Part shown: in pieces, positions 42,783-50,983 of the stretch
Layout of the letters: each line of letters begins with the position of its first letter
Position numbering within the stretch: position 1 is the first letter of the stretch
Source of the DNA: Chitinophaga sp. LS1
GTDB lineage: Bacteria; Bacteroidota; Bacteroidia; Chitinophagales; Chitinophagaceae
Direction: 5' to 3'
DNA length: 64,000 nucleotides
NCBI RefSeq assembly: GCF_034274695.1
Contig: NZ_CP128362.1
Span: 1,054,001-1,118,000 of the forward strand
Translations under genes and position numbers: made by a program
Notes under the pieces: model-generated
Told to the model about the DNA's origin: nothing
Seen by the model: only the letters and a program-made list of their open reading frames with translations
Databases searched by the model: none

Positions 42783-43397
42783 ATGAGTTATTATATCCGT
42801 ATACTGGGCACTCAAGACCCGGACATTCATCTCGACGATATTTCTGAAGAGCTGGACGCAGAAGCATTGTCAGCTCAATTTGGGGTGCTAAAAAATGAGA
42901 AACCTGAGAAATGGTCAGTGTTTGAATTGAAAAATGAAAAGGGGAAACTGCTGGCGACAGTAGAGCGAAACCCAGTGACAACCGAAGGCATTGGCCGGGA
43001 AGAACTGGATGAATTCAAACAGAGCATCCTCGAATTCCAACCGGCATCGGCAGCAAAGTGGCTGAATGAATTCTTTGATAGCGTGAAGGTGATATACGCG
43101 ATTGAGTTACTACCAATCGGTATGGAGGCGGAGAACTATCATATCATTACCACTACACAGGGTATTATCTGGGAACAGGTAAATGGTATTCTGCAGGCGG
43201 ATGAAGAAGGGTTTACAAATGAGGAAGGATATCATATACTCTGGCAGTTTCCGGATGATGCAGATGGCGAATGGAATTGCGCAGTGTTGAATGCTGAAGG
43301 GAAATGGGAGAATTTTAATATGGACCTGGCGGATGAGCAACAAAGGGAAGCATTTAAGGCAGGCAAGGTACCAGAAGGTGCAAAAAAGGTGAAATAA
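42783..43397 (+). CDS. Hypothetical acidic protein
   Basis: 204 residues from ATG 42783; an in-frame codon two positions upstream is a possible alternative. Very acidic and soluble, without recognised motifs; notable segments are DIHLDDISEELDAEAL and GIIWEQVNGILQADEEG. Function unknown. A thioredoxin-like gene fragment follows. Confidence 0.65.
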   Translation: MSYYIRILGTQDPDIHLDDISEELDAEALSAQFGVLKNEKPEKWSVFELKNEKGKLLATVERNPVTTEGIGREELDEFKQSILEFQPASAAKWLNEFFDSVKVIYAIELLPIGMEAENYHIITTTQGIIWEQVNGILQADEEGFTNEEGYHILWQFPDDADGEWNCAVLNAEGKWENFNMDLADEQQREAFKAGKVPEGAKKVK

Positions 43398-43400
43398 CAT

Positions 43401-43529
43401 TTGCCAGGGATCCCACATTTATTCCTGATTAGTCCGGATGGAAAGGTGGTATTACAGAAATTAGGAGACGGAACAGAGGCGAACTATGACGACATAGAAA
43501 AAGTGCTAAAAGAGGGGGCGGAGAATTGA
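43401..43529 (+). pseudogene. C-terminal fragment of a thioredoxin/TlpA-like protein
   Basis: A 42-residue open frame with PGIPHLFLISPDGKVV, then LGDGTEANYDDIEKVLKEG, matches the cis-Pro strand and last helix of TlpA-type thioredoxins (P-x-x-x-L-I-D-x-x-G-x-I pattern). The CxxC part is absent and no ATG precedes it; only the TTG at 43401 could start it. It is a gene remnant. Confidence 0.7.
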
Positions 43530-43560
43530 CACATGGCATACTTTTTCCGGTACTACTATT

Positions 43561-44277
43561 ATGAAAAAGAAACGTGTGCTAAGAATCATTGGCCGGTATT
43601 ACAAACGACTCGACAAAAAGAGCCGGCAAATGCCACCTGCATACGACCCGGAAGTGATTCACAAATTCAGGACAAACTATAAAAAACTAAAAGCTTTTCT
43701 ACATATGATTCAGCTTCCGGGTATACCCGGTAAGCTGAAAGACTTTTATCACCAGCTCGGTACACTACGCGATCTGCAATTGCAGGAGCAGTATACAAAA
43801 CACGATGCCCGACATTTACCCACTTATAGAAAGATTATACACAAGCAGACAGAACAATCTAAGGAACAATTGCATCAATCACTTGCCCAACAACCAGTGC
43901 GAAAAGCTAGTAAAAAAACATTGAAAGCGGTCAAAACCGGTTTCAGCCATAAAACTTATCAAAAGTATTTATCCGGAAAAACCATTGCTATGCAGCAAAT
44001 GCTGCACCCCACCTCCTTTAGTGACAATGACCTGCATACCATCAGGAAAACCTTCAAAGAATTATCTAATAATAACCAGTTACACAGTTCTACATTACAG
44101 GATAGACTTGGCGACTACCAGGATAAATGCAATGCACTCCGGTTGCTCAGAAAATACCGTCCTGCTGAACTGAGTAACAAAGAAGCACAGTATCTTCAAC
44201 ACAAAGAGGAAATATTGGTGAAAGAGAAGAAAAGGATCAAAACCTGGTTAGCCCGGGCGTTAAAAACAATTTCCTAA
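43561..44277 (+). CDS. CHAD domain protein
   Basis: 238 residues, strongly basic and all helical. The CHAD signature is the conserved His in EVIHKFRTNYKKLKAF, the LGTLRDLQLQ segment and the second repeat with HTIRKTFKEL and LGDYQDKCNALRLL. CHAD domains bind polyphosphate through His and Lys/Arg residues. Family members are usually linked to CYTH proteins; the CYTH gene here is at 5211, about 38 kb away. ATG 43561 is supported by the following basic start MKKKR. Confidence 0.9.
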   Translation: MKKKRVLRIIGRYYKRLDKKSRQMPPAYDPEVIHKFRTNYKKLKAFLHMIQLPGIPGKLKDFYHQLGTLRDLQLQEQYTKHDARHLPTYRKIIHKQTEQSKEQLHQSLAQQPVRKASKKTLKAVKTGFSHKTYQKYLSGKTIAMQQMLHPTSFSDNDLHTIRKTFKELSNNNQLHSSTLQDRLGDYQDKCNALRLLRKYRPAELSNKEAQYLQHKEEILVKEKKRIKTWLARALKTIS

Positions 44278-44323
44278 TGGCACCCCGTTTGATATAGCTA
44301 AATAACTAACAGTAAGATTAATT

Positions 44324-45820
44324 ATGGGAAACGATAGTTTGTACCCTTACCAGGAACGGGACCTCAATATACTCTTTGATAAACTCACACATGCATCCAA
44401 AGGTTATAGGATCCTTTACCAACTACCAACAGGCGGAGGTAAAACGAGAATCTTTTCAGAGATAGCAAAGTGGTATGTCACGAACTTTAACAGACAGGTG
44501 ATGGTATTAACGCACCGGACAGAACTCTGTAAACAGACCGCGACTACACTTACAAAAATTGGTATCAAAAATAAAGTGATCAATAGCACTGTCAAACAAT
44601 TGCGTAAGCGGGAAGAACATACCTGTTATGTTGCGATGGTCGAGACATTGCGGAACCGACTGAAACAGGGTATTATCAATCCGGCGTCTGTTGGTCTTGT
44701 AATAATTGATGAAGCACATCACAATGCATTCCAAAAACTGTTGAATAAATTCCCACGTGCGATTGTAGTGGGGGTTACAGCCACACCGCTGAGTTCTAAT
44801 GCAGACTTGCCAATGAACAAAACCTACCAGGAACTGATAGTAGGTGAAAGCATAACCGGTCTCATCAAACAGGGATATCTGGCCAAACCTGTCAACTGGA
44901 GATATGACGTGGAACTGAATTCACTTAAAACAGGGATATATGGGGATTTCACCATCAGCACTTCGGATGAATTATATTCATCCAATGCGATGTTGGAATT
45001 ATTGCTGCATGCATATGAAACACATTCGAAGCATAAAAAGACACTGATCTTTAACAATGGTATCTTCACTTCGAGGAACGTGTGTAAATTATTTAAAGAT
45101 GCAGGGTATCCTATCAAACACCTGGATAACCGTCATTCTCCTGCGGAGCGTGAAGAGATATTGAAATGGTTCAAAAAGACGAAAGGAGCCATCCTAACAT
45201 CCGTCTCGATATTGACCACAGGGTTTGACGAACCTTCAATACAAACCGTTATCCTCAATCGCGCAACGACTTCACTGACACTCTATCACCAGATGATTGG
45301 ACGTGGTTCAAGAAGATTACCCAAAAAGAAAAACTTCAACATCATTGATCTTGGTAATAACATCGATCGTTTTGGAGAATGGCAGGCGCCGATGGATTGG
45401 CAGCTGATATTTGAAAGACCGGAAGCGTATATGGAGAGTATGCATTACTTATCCACCAATGAGGCACGGGTGATTTCATCTGATCTGCGGGCTAAATTTC
45501 CCAATACATTACAGTTGTCTTTTGATATACAGGAGGCGCATCAGCGTGTAGTAGATGCAGGGCAAAAGCCATTGACAGTGATCAGGGATGCGATCAGGCA
45601 ACATGCGATGATGTGTATTGAAAATAGTGATACGATACCACAGGCGCTAGAGCTGGCGGAGGTATTGGATCAGGAAATACAATGGAGGGTGAAGCAATAT
45701 GGGAAATGCCTGGGAAGGGTGACGAAGAATTATACAGATTGGTTAGTGGCGGATTATAAAGAAAGGTTGAAGACATTGATACAGAAAGTGATGCAGAAAG
45801 GGAAGACAAAGGCGGCGTAA
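44324..45820 (+). CDS. Superfamily 2 DEAD/DEAH-type helicase
   Basis: 498 residues. Q/YPYQERDL, motif I PTGGGKT, motif Ia LTHRTEL, motif II DEAH, motif III VTATP, motif IV LIFNNGIFTS, motif V STLTTGFDEP-like SILTTGFDEP and motif VI QMIGRGSRR are all present. It is related to type III restriction/RadD-like helicases, without a nuclease domain. The C-terminal 100 residues carry no domain I recognise. It is not next to restriction or defence genes. Confidence 0.9.
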   Translation: MGNDSLYPYQERDLNILFDKLTHASKGYRILYQLPTGGGKTRIFSEIAKWYVTNFNRQVMVLTHRTELCKQTATTLTKIGIKNKVINSTVKQLRKREEHTCYVAMVETLRNRLKQGIINPASVGLVIIDEAHHNAFQKLLNKFPRAIVVGVTATPLSSNADLPMNKTYQELIVGESITGLIKQGYLAKPVNWRYDVELNSLKTGIYGDFTISTSDELYSSNAMLELLLHAYETHSKHKKTLIFNNGIFTSRNVCKLFKDAGYPIKHLDNRHSPAEREEILKWFKKTKGAILTSVSILTTGFDEPSIQTVILNRATTSLTLYHQMIGRGSRRLPKKKNFNIIDLGNNIDRFGEWQAPMDWQLIFERPEAYMESMHYLSTNEARVISSDLRAKFPNTLQLSFDIQEAHQRVVDAGQKPLTVIRDAIRQHAMMCIENSDTIPQALELAEVLDQEIQWRVKQYGKCLGRVTKNYTDWLVADYKERLKTLIQKVMQKGKTKAA

Positions 45821-45860
45821 TATCTCAGGGAGAGATTACTACGCCTTATACGAACACCAC

Positions 45861-46019
45861 TAAAATCTCGTTATTTTTTTAACGCTGATTAAATCCCGTA
45901 CTATGGTTAACGCTGATTAAATCTCGTACTATGGTTAACGCTGATCAAATTTCGTACTATGGTTAACGCTGATCAAATCAGCCACTGTGCCTAACGCTGA
46001 TAAAGATGCTCCGGCACCT
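45861..46019. repeat. Tandem array, exact 28-bp period, spanning a minus-strand stop codon
   Basis: TTAACGCTGAT recurs with its TAACG at 45880, 45908, 45936, 45964 and 45992, always 28 bp apart. The last copy contains the stop codon (45991-45993) and final codons of the flavin reductase gene on the minus strand. A partial unit precedes 45880. The spacer-free structure separates it from a CRISPR array. Confidence 0.9.
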
Positions 46020-46617
46020 GCGCCAATGTAGATGCAAGTACCTTTACACCCAATCCATACAACTCCTGAAAACTCATGATCAACGGCCGCCATTTATCCG
46101 GATCCACCCGATCCGGCATATCTTCATACCTGATATCTTCCTGTAGATGCACCCGTTGAATCTCCAACTCCATCGTCAACACATTTATCTTCTCTCCCGT
46201 CAGCGGATGCACACTCACCAATGTCGCTTCCAGATGTACCGGACATTCTTCAATTCTCATGGCCTGCACACAATCAGCTGCTAACGGGGTAAACCCTGCT
46301 CTGCCAAATTTATCCGGTTCATACACATACCCTTTTATTAACTTCCCTTGCGGGACAGGATAAGTTCCCGTAGTTAATGCTAACCTATTCACCTGTGTAG
46401 CTTGCTCAACCGAAGGCAGGTTCAACACACACTCCTTTGTACGCAATAGATTTTCAGTCGTTTTAGAGCTGGCAGCAATGCCGATCATACAGCGATACCC
46501 TAACCAGAAGATAGACGAAATAGGAGCGAGATTATACGTTCCATCTTCATTTACAGTGCTGACTACCACCACTGGTGTACCGAAGTAAAGAATGGACGGA
46601 TGACTTATGTAGTGCAT
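45991..46617 (-). CDS. Flavin reductase family protein
   Basis: 208 residues from ATG 46617; the open frame extends much further upstream (to 47040) but that overlaps the plus-strand membrane protein gene. The FMN-binding split barrel is shown by GTPVVVVSTVNEDGTYNLAP, SSIFWLGYRCMIGIAASSKT, then CVLNLPSVEQ. This group uses FMN to reduce flavins or small ligands. Partner unknown. Its 3' end sits in the 28-bp array. Confidence 0.85.
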   Translation of the reverse strand: MHYISHPSILYFGTPVVVVSTVNEDGTYNLAPISSIFWLGYRCMIGIAASSKTTENLLRTKECVLNLPSVEQATQVNRLALTTGTYPVPQGKLIKGYVYEPDKFGRAGFTPLAADCVQAMRIEECPVHLEATLVSVHPLTGEKINVLTMELEIQRVHLQEDIRYEDMPDRVDPDKWRPLIMSFQELYGLGVKVLASTLAQVPEHLYQR

Positions 46618-46696
46618 AAATATTTGATTGTGATAGCAAAGCTGACACAATTTGAGTATAGCAAAAATCCGGTTCTTGCGAAATATGAAGTTTTTG

Positions 46697-46704
46697 TACC
46701 TTTC
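46697..46704 (+). promoter_or_regulatory. -7 box TACCTTTC
   Basis: One mismatch to TAnnTTTG, 4 nt before ATG 46709. It supports that start. Confidence 0.4.
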
Positions 46705-46708
46705 ATAT

Positions 46709-47281
46709 ATGTCTATGAAAAATATAATCCTCCACCCATCCCAATACCAGGAGGAACGCACCAGCGATTGGATAAATAGATTCTTTGGGGTTCTATTTGG
46801 AATAACATTCCTCATCAGTATTCCCCTGATCTTCTGGACATTGAGTATATATTGGACTACGTTGATTGATGGATATTGCTTATTCCTGCTTGCATTGTTT
46901 ATAGGTTTTTCAGTTACTATCCTGTTTAGGAAGCGGATAGATTTATCTTCCAGCAAACATGACTTACCACGTGGTGTGCAATTGATTTTGTTTTGTGTGT
47001 TTAATAGTTTTTCCTTTGGTACGATCATTATATTTTCCATACTGTGGGGGAATCAGGCATTTGGTGGTCGTTCCCATACAACCATGAAGATAGCAGTGAC
47101 GTCCTTTGGGCATACACGGCCGACTAGGAATAATGATCCGGTACCGTTTGTGGAGGCGATTTATAAGAATAAAAAAGTAGGCAAGTATTATCCACGGTAT
47201 GCTGATGTGGAGCATGTGGATAGTTTAAAGGTCAGCGTGATTAATGGGTGGTTAGGATTTGAGGTGGTGGTGGTGGAATAA
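46709..47281 (+). CDS. Hypothetical membrane protein
   Basis: 190 residues from ATG 46709. Three hydrophobic segments (about residues 22-45, 50-70 and 93-112) suggest three membrane passes, followed by a soluble C-terminal part with a tyrosine-rich loop and the end GFEVVVVE. No family recognised. The gene is divergent from the flavin reductase gene and ends 2 bp before the convergent ADP-ribosyltransferase-like gene. Confidence 0.65.
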   Translation: MSMKNIILHPSQYQEERTSDWINRFFGVLFGITFLISIPLIFWTLSIYWTTLIDGYCLFLLALFIGFSVTILFRKRIDLSSSKHDLPRGVQLILFCVFNSFSFGTIIIFSILWGNQAFGGRSHTTMKIAVTSFGHTRPTRNNDPVPFVEAIYKNKKVGKYYPRYADVEHVDSLKVSVINGWLGFEVVVVE

Positions 47282-47283
47282 AT

Positions 47284-47955
47284 TTAATTATTCTCCAGTT
47301 GTAGATACTTGTTTAAACTCCAGGAGTAAAAATCCAAATTTTCTCTTGGAATAAAAAAGCCTTTGATGCTGTTGAGGTTGCGGATACAGATTTGGATATG
47401 ATTTTTCTCACGTATACCAGCACCTTTAAAAGCAGGTCCGCCCTCAATGAATGCACAACGTACAGAGTCAAACATTTTGAGATCGCTCATACCATGTATT
47501 CCTATATCATTTTTGTAATTTTTAAAAATTACGGCATGCATATATTCAATAACTGCACAATCGAGCTCCCTTAATAACTTATCTTTATGTACATCACGGG
47601 CAATATTTCTATTAACTGGCAATGGCTTACCAATTTCGTTATATATCTTTTCCATCGCATAATAATAAGTCTTGAGCAATTCAATATGGCCGGAGTCTAA
47701 AAAATCACAACAGTGACCAAGATCAATTACTGCCCCAACGACAGCAGGCTCTTTGAACCTTCCTTGTTTTACCTTCTGCACGGCCCATTCACGGGCTCTG
47801 GCAAAATTATTCTCCCAGAAATAAAAACCATGACCAAGCCAGTCATGAGGTTCTTCACTGATCTTAATAATCTGTGGATGATGAACCAATGCATGGCATG
47901 TGGATTTATCACAACCGTGAAATCCAATTACTAAGTTGGACCTATTACTATACAT
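47284..47955 (-). CDS. ADP-ribosyltransferase-like protein, candidate toxin
   Basis: 223 residues. The order VIGFHGCD, then DWLGHGFYFWENNFARAREWA, then a late FIEGG fits the H-Y-E triad layout of the ADP-ribosyltransferase fold (as in DUF3990-like proteins), and NHIQICIRNLNSIKGFFIPR is a conserved-looking C-terminal block. No signal peptide, so it acts in the cytoplasm. It follows a 77-residue gene by 12 bp on the same strand, an antitoxin-toxin layout. Toxicity and target are inference. Confidence 0.55.
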   Translation of the reverse strand: MYSNRSNLVIGFHGCDKSTCHALVHHPQIIKISEEPHDWLGHGFYFWENNFARAREWAVQKVKQGRFKEPAVVGAVIDLGHCCDFLDSGHIELLKTYYYAMEKIYNEIGKPLPVNRNIARDVHKDKLLRELDCAVIEYMHAVIFKNYKNDIGIHGMSDLKMFDSVRCAFIEGGPAFKGAGIREKNHIQICIRNLNSIKGFFIPRENLDFYSWSLNKYLQLENN

Positions 47956-47967
47956 AATAAAAAATGA

Positions 47968-48201
47968 TTAAAATGTTTCGGAAGTATCAGTAGCAGTGGC
48001 TACAGTAGTGGAAGTAGCTGCGGAATTGGCTGTGTTTGCTGCTATCGCCCTCGCCAAATGTTGGTAGTGTTTCGTAAAGTTCCCATCCTTATCAAGATGG
48101 CCAGCACGCTGTAATGAAAGCAGTGCTTCTTCCCTGGTTATACCATTTTTCAGTATTCTTTCCGCCAAACTTTTCAAACGTTGGATATCTTGTGTGTTCA
48201 T
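47968..48201 (-). CDS. Small protein, candidate antitoxin partner
   Basis: 77 residues. The N half is a helical segment (IQRLKSLAERILKNGITREE, then LLSLQRAGHLDKDGNFTKHY); the C half is a low-complexity Ala/Thr/Ser tail. It precedes the ADP-ribosyltransferase-like gene in what looks like a two-gene operon. Whether it neutralises that protein is unknown. No DNA-binding motif is obvious. Confidence 0.55.
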   Translation of the reverse strand: MNTQDIQRLKSLAERILKNGITREEALLSLQRAGHLDKDGNFTKHYQHLARAIAANTANSAATSTTVATATDTSETF

Positions 48202-48297
48202 GATATAAAGTTAGGATTTTCGCTTAAAAAACCAAACAAAATAATTTCATAATAATCTGATTATCAATATAATAATAACAAGAAACCAATACAACAA

Positions 48298-48331
48298 AAA
48301 ATCCCCATAGCATTACTGCTATGGGGATTTT
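48298..48331 (-). terminator. Terminator after the lipoprotein gene
   Basis: AAAATCCCCATAGCA (48298-48312) pairs with TGCTATGGGGATTTT (48317-48331) over a 4-nt loop. On the minus strand it ends in a T-run, 14 bp beyond the lipoprotein stop codon. Confidence 0.85.
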
Positions 48332-48344
48332 CAAATGCATTTAA

Positions 48345-48899
48345 TTACTCAACAACCACCGTCACTTCATTCACCTTCGTCAACCCACTCACACCCTCTC
48401 CCTGATACACTACCTTGTAAGTACCCGGATGAGTGATATTGTACCCTGTCAGCAAATCAATCTCAGCAGACACACTTCCTTTTGCAGCTACTTTAATATA
48501 AGCATCTGCCGGCGGTGGCGTCACTCTCTTCGCCATCACCCCTTTGTACTGTACTGCCTCGCCTTTGCTGTCAGTCACTTCAAAGAAAGAATTCATAAAC
48601 CTTTGTTCAAACGGCGTATGCCATTTACAAAATTCCTGCTCCTTGTCAGAAGGATTGTTTACATTAAATTTCAGCAGAATAGGTTTGCCTGCCTTTACCT
48701 TCTCAGGTACAGACATTACAGTTTCGAGTACAGAAGCACTGCTCGTATCGGCAGCTACAGGTTCAGCTACGGCAGCAGTGGTATCCTGTGCCTGTTGGGT
48801 TGTGTCATTTTGTGCACTTTGTGCATTTTGGGACTGCTGGCATGCAGTGAAAGAAAAAATGGACAGACCAACTGCCATTGTAAAAAACTGGTTTTTCAT
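48345..48899 (-). CDS. Lipoprotein with an Ig-like domain resembling the M35 protease pro-region
   Basis: 184 residues. The signal peptide has the lipobox FTAC (Cys about 20), and a Gln/Ala/Thr-rich linker follows. The domain from about residue 60 has FNVNNPSDKEQEFCKWHTPF, then FEVTDSKGEAVQYKGVMAKR and PGTYKVVYQGEG, which resembles the Ig-like pro-domain of deuterolysin-type metalloproteases. Here it stands without a protease domain, so it may be an inhibitor or a substrate-binding lipoprotein. It is exported to the cell envelope. Confidence 0.65.
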   Translation of the reverse strand: MKNQFFTMAVGLSIFSFTACQQSQNAQSAQNDTTQQAQDTTAAVAEPVAADTSSASVLETVMSVPEKVKAGKPILLKFNVNNPSDKEQEFCKWHTPFEQRFMNSFFEVTDSKGEAVQYKGVMAKRVTPPPADAYIKVAAKGSVSAEIDLLTGYNITHPGTYKVVYQGEGVSGLTKVNEVTVVVE

Positions 48900-49008
48900 T
48901 TAGATCAATTATGCCGGAAAATTAGTTCTTTTAAACACAAGAATATACTTCCTGAAGAAATACTTCCCAACGAGAATTTGACATGCTACAAGTATAGAGT
49001 TATGAAAA

Positions 49009-49365
49009 TTAAGACTGCTGAAAAACAATACATACTGTGGTAGGATCCAACACGGCAAACTCTTTCAATCCCCAGGGTTGTTGTTTGATATAGTTCAGAT
49101 TCGGATGTAAAATAGAAGGTCGTCTTGACTTAATATCAGCATAAATCGCCTCAATATCATCAGTAGCTATTCTGATTTCAGGTCTGCTATCTTTAGTAGC
49201 CAGCTCAGGTTCTACCATCAATTGAAAGGTCGCATTATCCCGACTCACGATATACAACACCTCATCATGGTAGCCTAATTTAAATCCAAGTCCATCAATA
49301 AAAAAATCCAGTGCCTGCTGGATATCTGCATAAAATACTTTGGGTAATACGGCGATGAGACTCAT
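49009..49365 (-). CDS. VOC (glyoxalase/bleomycin-resistance) family protein
   Basis: 118 residues. AVLPKVFYADIQQALDFFID and VDPTTVCIVFQQS-like ends, with EIRIATDDIEAIYADIKS and WGLKEFAVLDPTT, are the standard vicinal-oxygen-chelate pattern. Metal ligands are hard to place, so it may bind small molecules without catalysis. Cytoplasmic. Role unknown. Confidence 0.8.
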   Translation of the reverse strand: MSLIAVLPKVFYADIQQALDFFIDGLGFKLGYHDEVLYIVSRDNATFQLMVEPELATKDSRPEIRIATDDIEAIYADIKSRRPSILHPNLNYIKQQPWGLKEFAVLDPTTVCIVFQQS

Positions 49366-49580
49366 AATGCTAACATTTACATTTTTAGGAACTGGTCTAC
49401 AATATAACCCATTATTTCTAATGAACGAGTTCCGCTACCAACAATCGCCACACAACTCACCACCGATGAATTCGACTACAATTTCGATAATATGGTCAAC
49501 ATTTAATTGTTATAATCCTTCATTCACAGGAACAGGTGCCTGGAAATAAGAAGACGTACCGAAAGCAGAAGTACCTGATA
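49366..49580. other. Intergenic region without a clear gene
   Basis: Short low-quality frames on both strands only. A 22-codon minus-strand frame (SGTSAFGTSSYFQAPVPVNEG type) might be a gene remnant, but no family is recognised. Confidence 0.35.
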
Positions 49581-49973
49581 TCATCTGGTAACACTCATCG
49601 GCTTTTCAAACTTCGCCGCATTAAAAATCCGCTCTCTATGCTGCAATCCCCAATCCGCCAATCCATCTGTCAACTCCTTCAAACTCTTTCCATATTGTGA
49701 GATCTTATAAGTCACCGTCAGCGGCTGACTCTCCGACACCTCTCTGATAATAAGTCCATTTATCTCCAGATCTTTCAACGCCCTGCTCAACACCTTCCCC
49801 GCTATCCCATTCAAATCCTTCAACAACTCTGAATACCGCATAGGTCTATAACAAAGATGTGAAATCAACACAAGCGTCCATTTACCACTCAGGATATGAA
49901 GGGTATCATCAATTGCCCGGACCTTTCTCATACATTCAGTGAATGTTGGATTATCTAAGTTTTCATTTTCCAT
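49581..49973 (-). CDS. HxlR family transcriptional regulator
   Basis: 130 residues from ATG 49973. The HxlR pattern is clear: Cys in FTECMRKV, LSGKWTLVLISHLCYR, RYSELLKDL, AGKVLSRALKDLEINGLI and the wing PLTVTYKISQYG. It is divergent from a nitroreductase gene 116 bp away, and GGTTAC direct repeats lie between them. Confidence 0.9.
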   Translation of the reverse strand: MENENLDNPTFTECMRKVRAIDDTLHILSGKWTLVLISHLCYRPMRYSELLKDLNGIAGKVLSRALKDLEINGLIIREVSESQPLTVTYKISQYGKSLKELTDGLADWGLQHRERIFNAAKFEKPMSVTR

Positions 49974-49982
49974 ATACAAGCT

Positions 49983-50008
49983 GGTTACTTTTTTGTCACT
50001 AAGGTTAC
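49983..50008. promoter_or_regulatory. GGTTAC direct repeats, candidate HxlR operator
   Basis: GGTTAC at 49983-49988 and 50003-50008, exactly 20 bp (two helical turns) apart, in the HxlR-nitroreductase gap. GTTAC recurs once more near 50039. Confidence 0.45.
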
Positions 50009-50088
50009 CCGTATGTCACCACCATCGGGCCCCCTAAAGTTACTTATTTACGTCAAGTGAATTTACTTTTGTTAAAAATTGGAATCAC

Positions 50089-50787
50089 ATGAGTTTACTT
50101 GAAGATTTACAGTGGCGCTATGCCACTAAAAAGATGAATGGCACAAAGGTACCTCAGGAAAAATTAGATTATATCTTAGAAGCTGCCCGTTTGGCGCCTT
50201 CTTCTTCCGGTTTACAGCAGTATAAAATGATCGTCATTTCCGACAAGGCTTTGCTGAAAAAAATACAAGGTATCGCTTACAATCAAACCCAGATTATAGA
50301 TTGTTCACATTTACTGATCTGGATCGCATGGGATGGGTATAGTGATGAACGGATCACCGGCGTATTCAACGTTATGATGGATGAGCGTGGTTTACCTCAT
50401 GATACGATGGATGATTATAAGAGCGTGATTTTAAACCTATATGAGACGAAAGGACAGGAGTGGCAGGCTCATCATGCGGCAAAGCAAAGTTATATCTCCT
50501 TTGCAATGGCGATTGCTGCAGCTGCGGAGCAGAAGGTGGATGCTACGCCTATGGAAGGGTTCATTCCTGAGAAACTGGATGAATTGTTGAATTTAAAGGG
50601 AAGCGGGTATAAGAGTACGGTGATATTGCCGCTGGGATATAGGGAAACAGAGAATGACTGGTTGGTGAATATGAAAAAAGTGCGCACTCCTAAAGAAGCG
50701 TTTATTACTGAAATGACGATTGCAGATGTGGCAGAATTGGCAGAGACTGCGGCAGGATTGGATCTGAATACGATTATAAAGAAGTAA
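50089..50787 (+). CDS. NAD(P)H-dependent nitroreductase family protein
   Basis: 232 residues. LLEDLQWRYATKKMNG at the start, LAPSSSGLQQYKMIVI, the KQSYISFAMAIAAAAEQKVD helix and PMEGFIPEKLDEL, with VILPLGYRETENDW at the end, match the FMN-dependent NfsB-like group that reduces nitro and quinone compounds. It is divergent from an HxlR regulator, the arrangement found at known electrophile-responsive oxidoreductases. Confidence 0.9.
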   Translation: MSLLEDLQWRYATKKMNGTKVPQEKLDYILEAARLAPSSSGLQQYKMIVISDKALLKKIQGIAYNQTQIIDCSHLLIWIAWDGYSDERITGVFNVMMDERGLPHDTMDDYKSVILNLYETKGQEWQAHHAAKQSYISFAMAIAAAAEQKVDATPMEGFIPEKLDELLNLKGSGYKSTVILPLGYRETENDWLVNMKKVRTPKEAFITEMTIADVAELAETAAGLDLNTIIKK

Positions 50788-50789
50788 TG

Positions 50790-50828
50790 AAAAGCGCGTG
50801 TATCAAAAGAAAGATACACGCGCTTTTT
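50790..50828 (+). terminator. Rho-independent terminator of the nitroreductase gene
   Basis: AAAAGCGCGTGTATC pairs with GATACACGCGCTTTT over an 8-nt loop, followed by T residues; it lies directly after the stop codon. Confidence 0.9.
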
Positions 50829-50983
50829 ATTCAGATACCTGATGGAGCCAGGTTTCTATTTATTCGATTCTCAGAGGTTTTATTTTATTTATGATACAAC
50901 TTCATTTTATTTAACCAATTTGTACACAACTCCAATTCAATTACCTCTCCAAACCGCCATTAAAAGATCCATTCATCACCTCC

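Noticed and set aside
45861..46019. CRISPR array
   Set aside because: The 28-bp units are directly adjacent with no variable spacers, and there are no cas genes in the window.
46618..47040. N-terminal extension of the flavin reductase
   Set aside because: The extension overlaps the membrane protein gene on the other strand and has no domain; ATG 46617 begins the family-like sequence.
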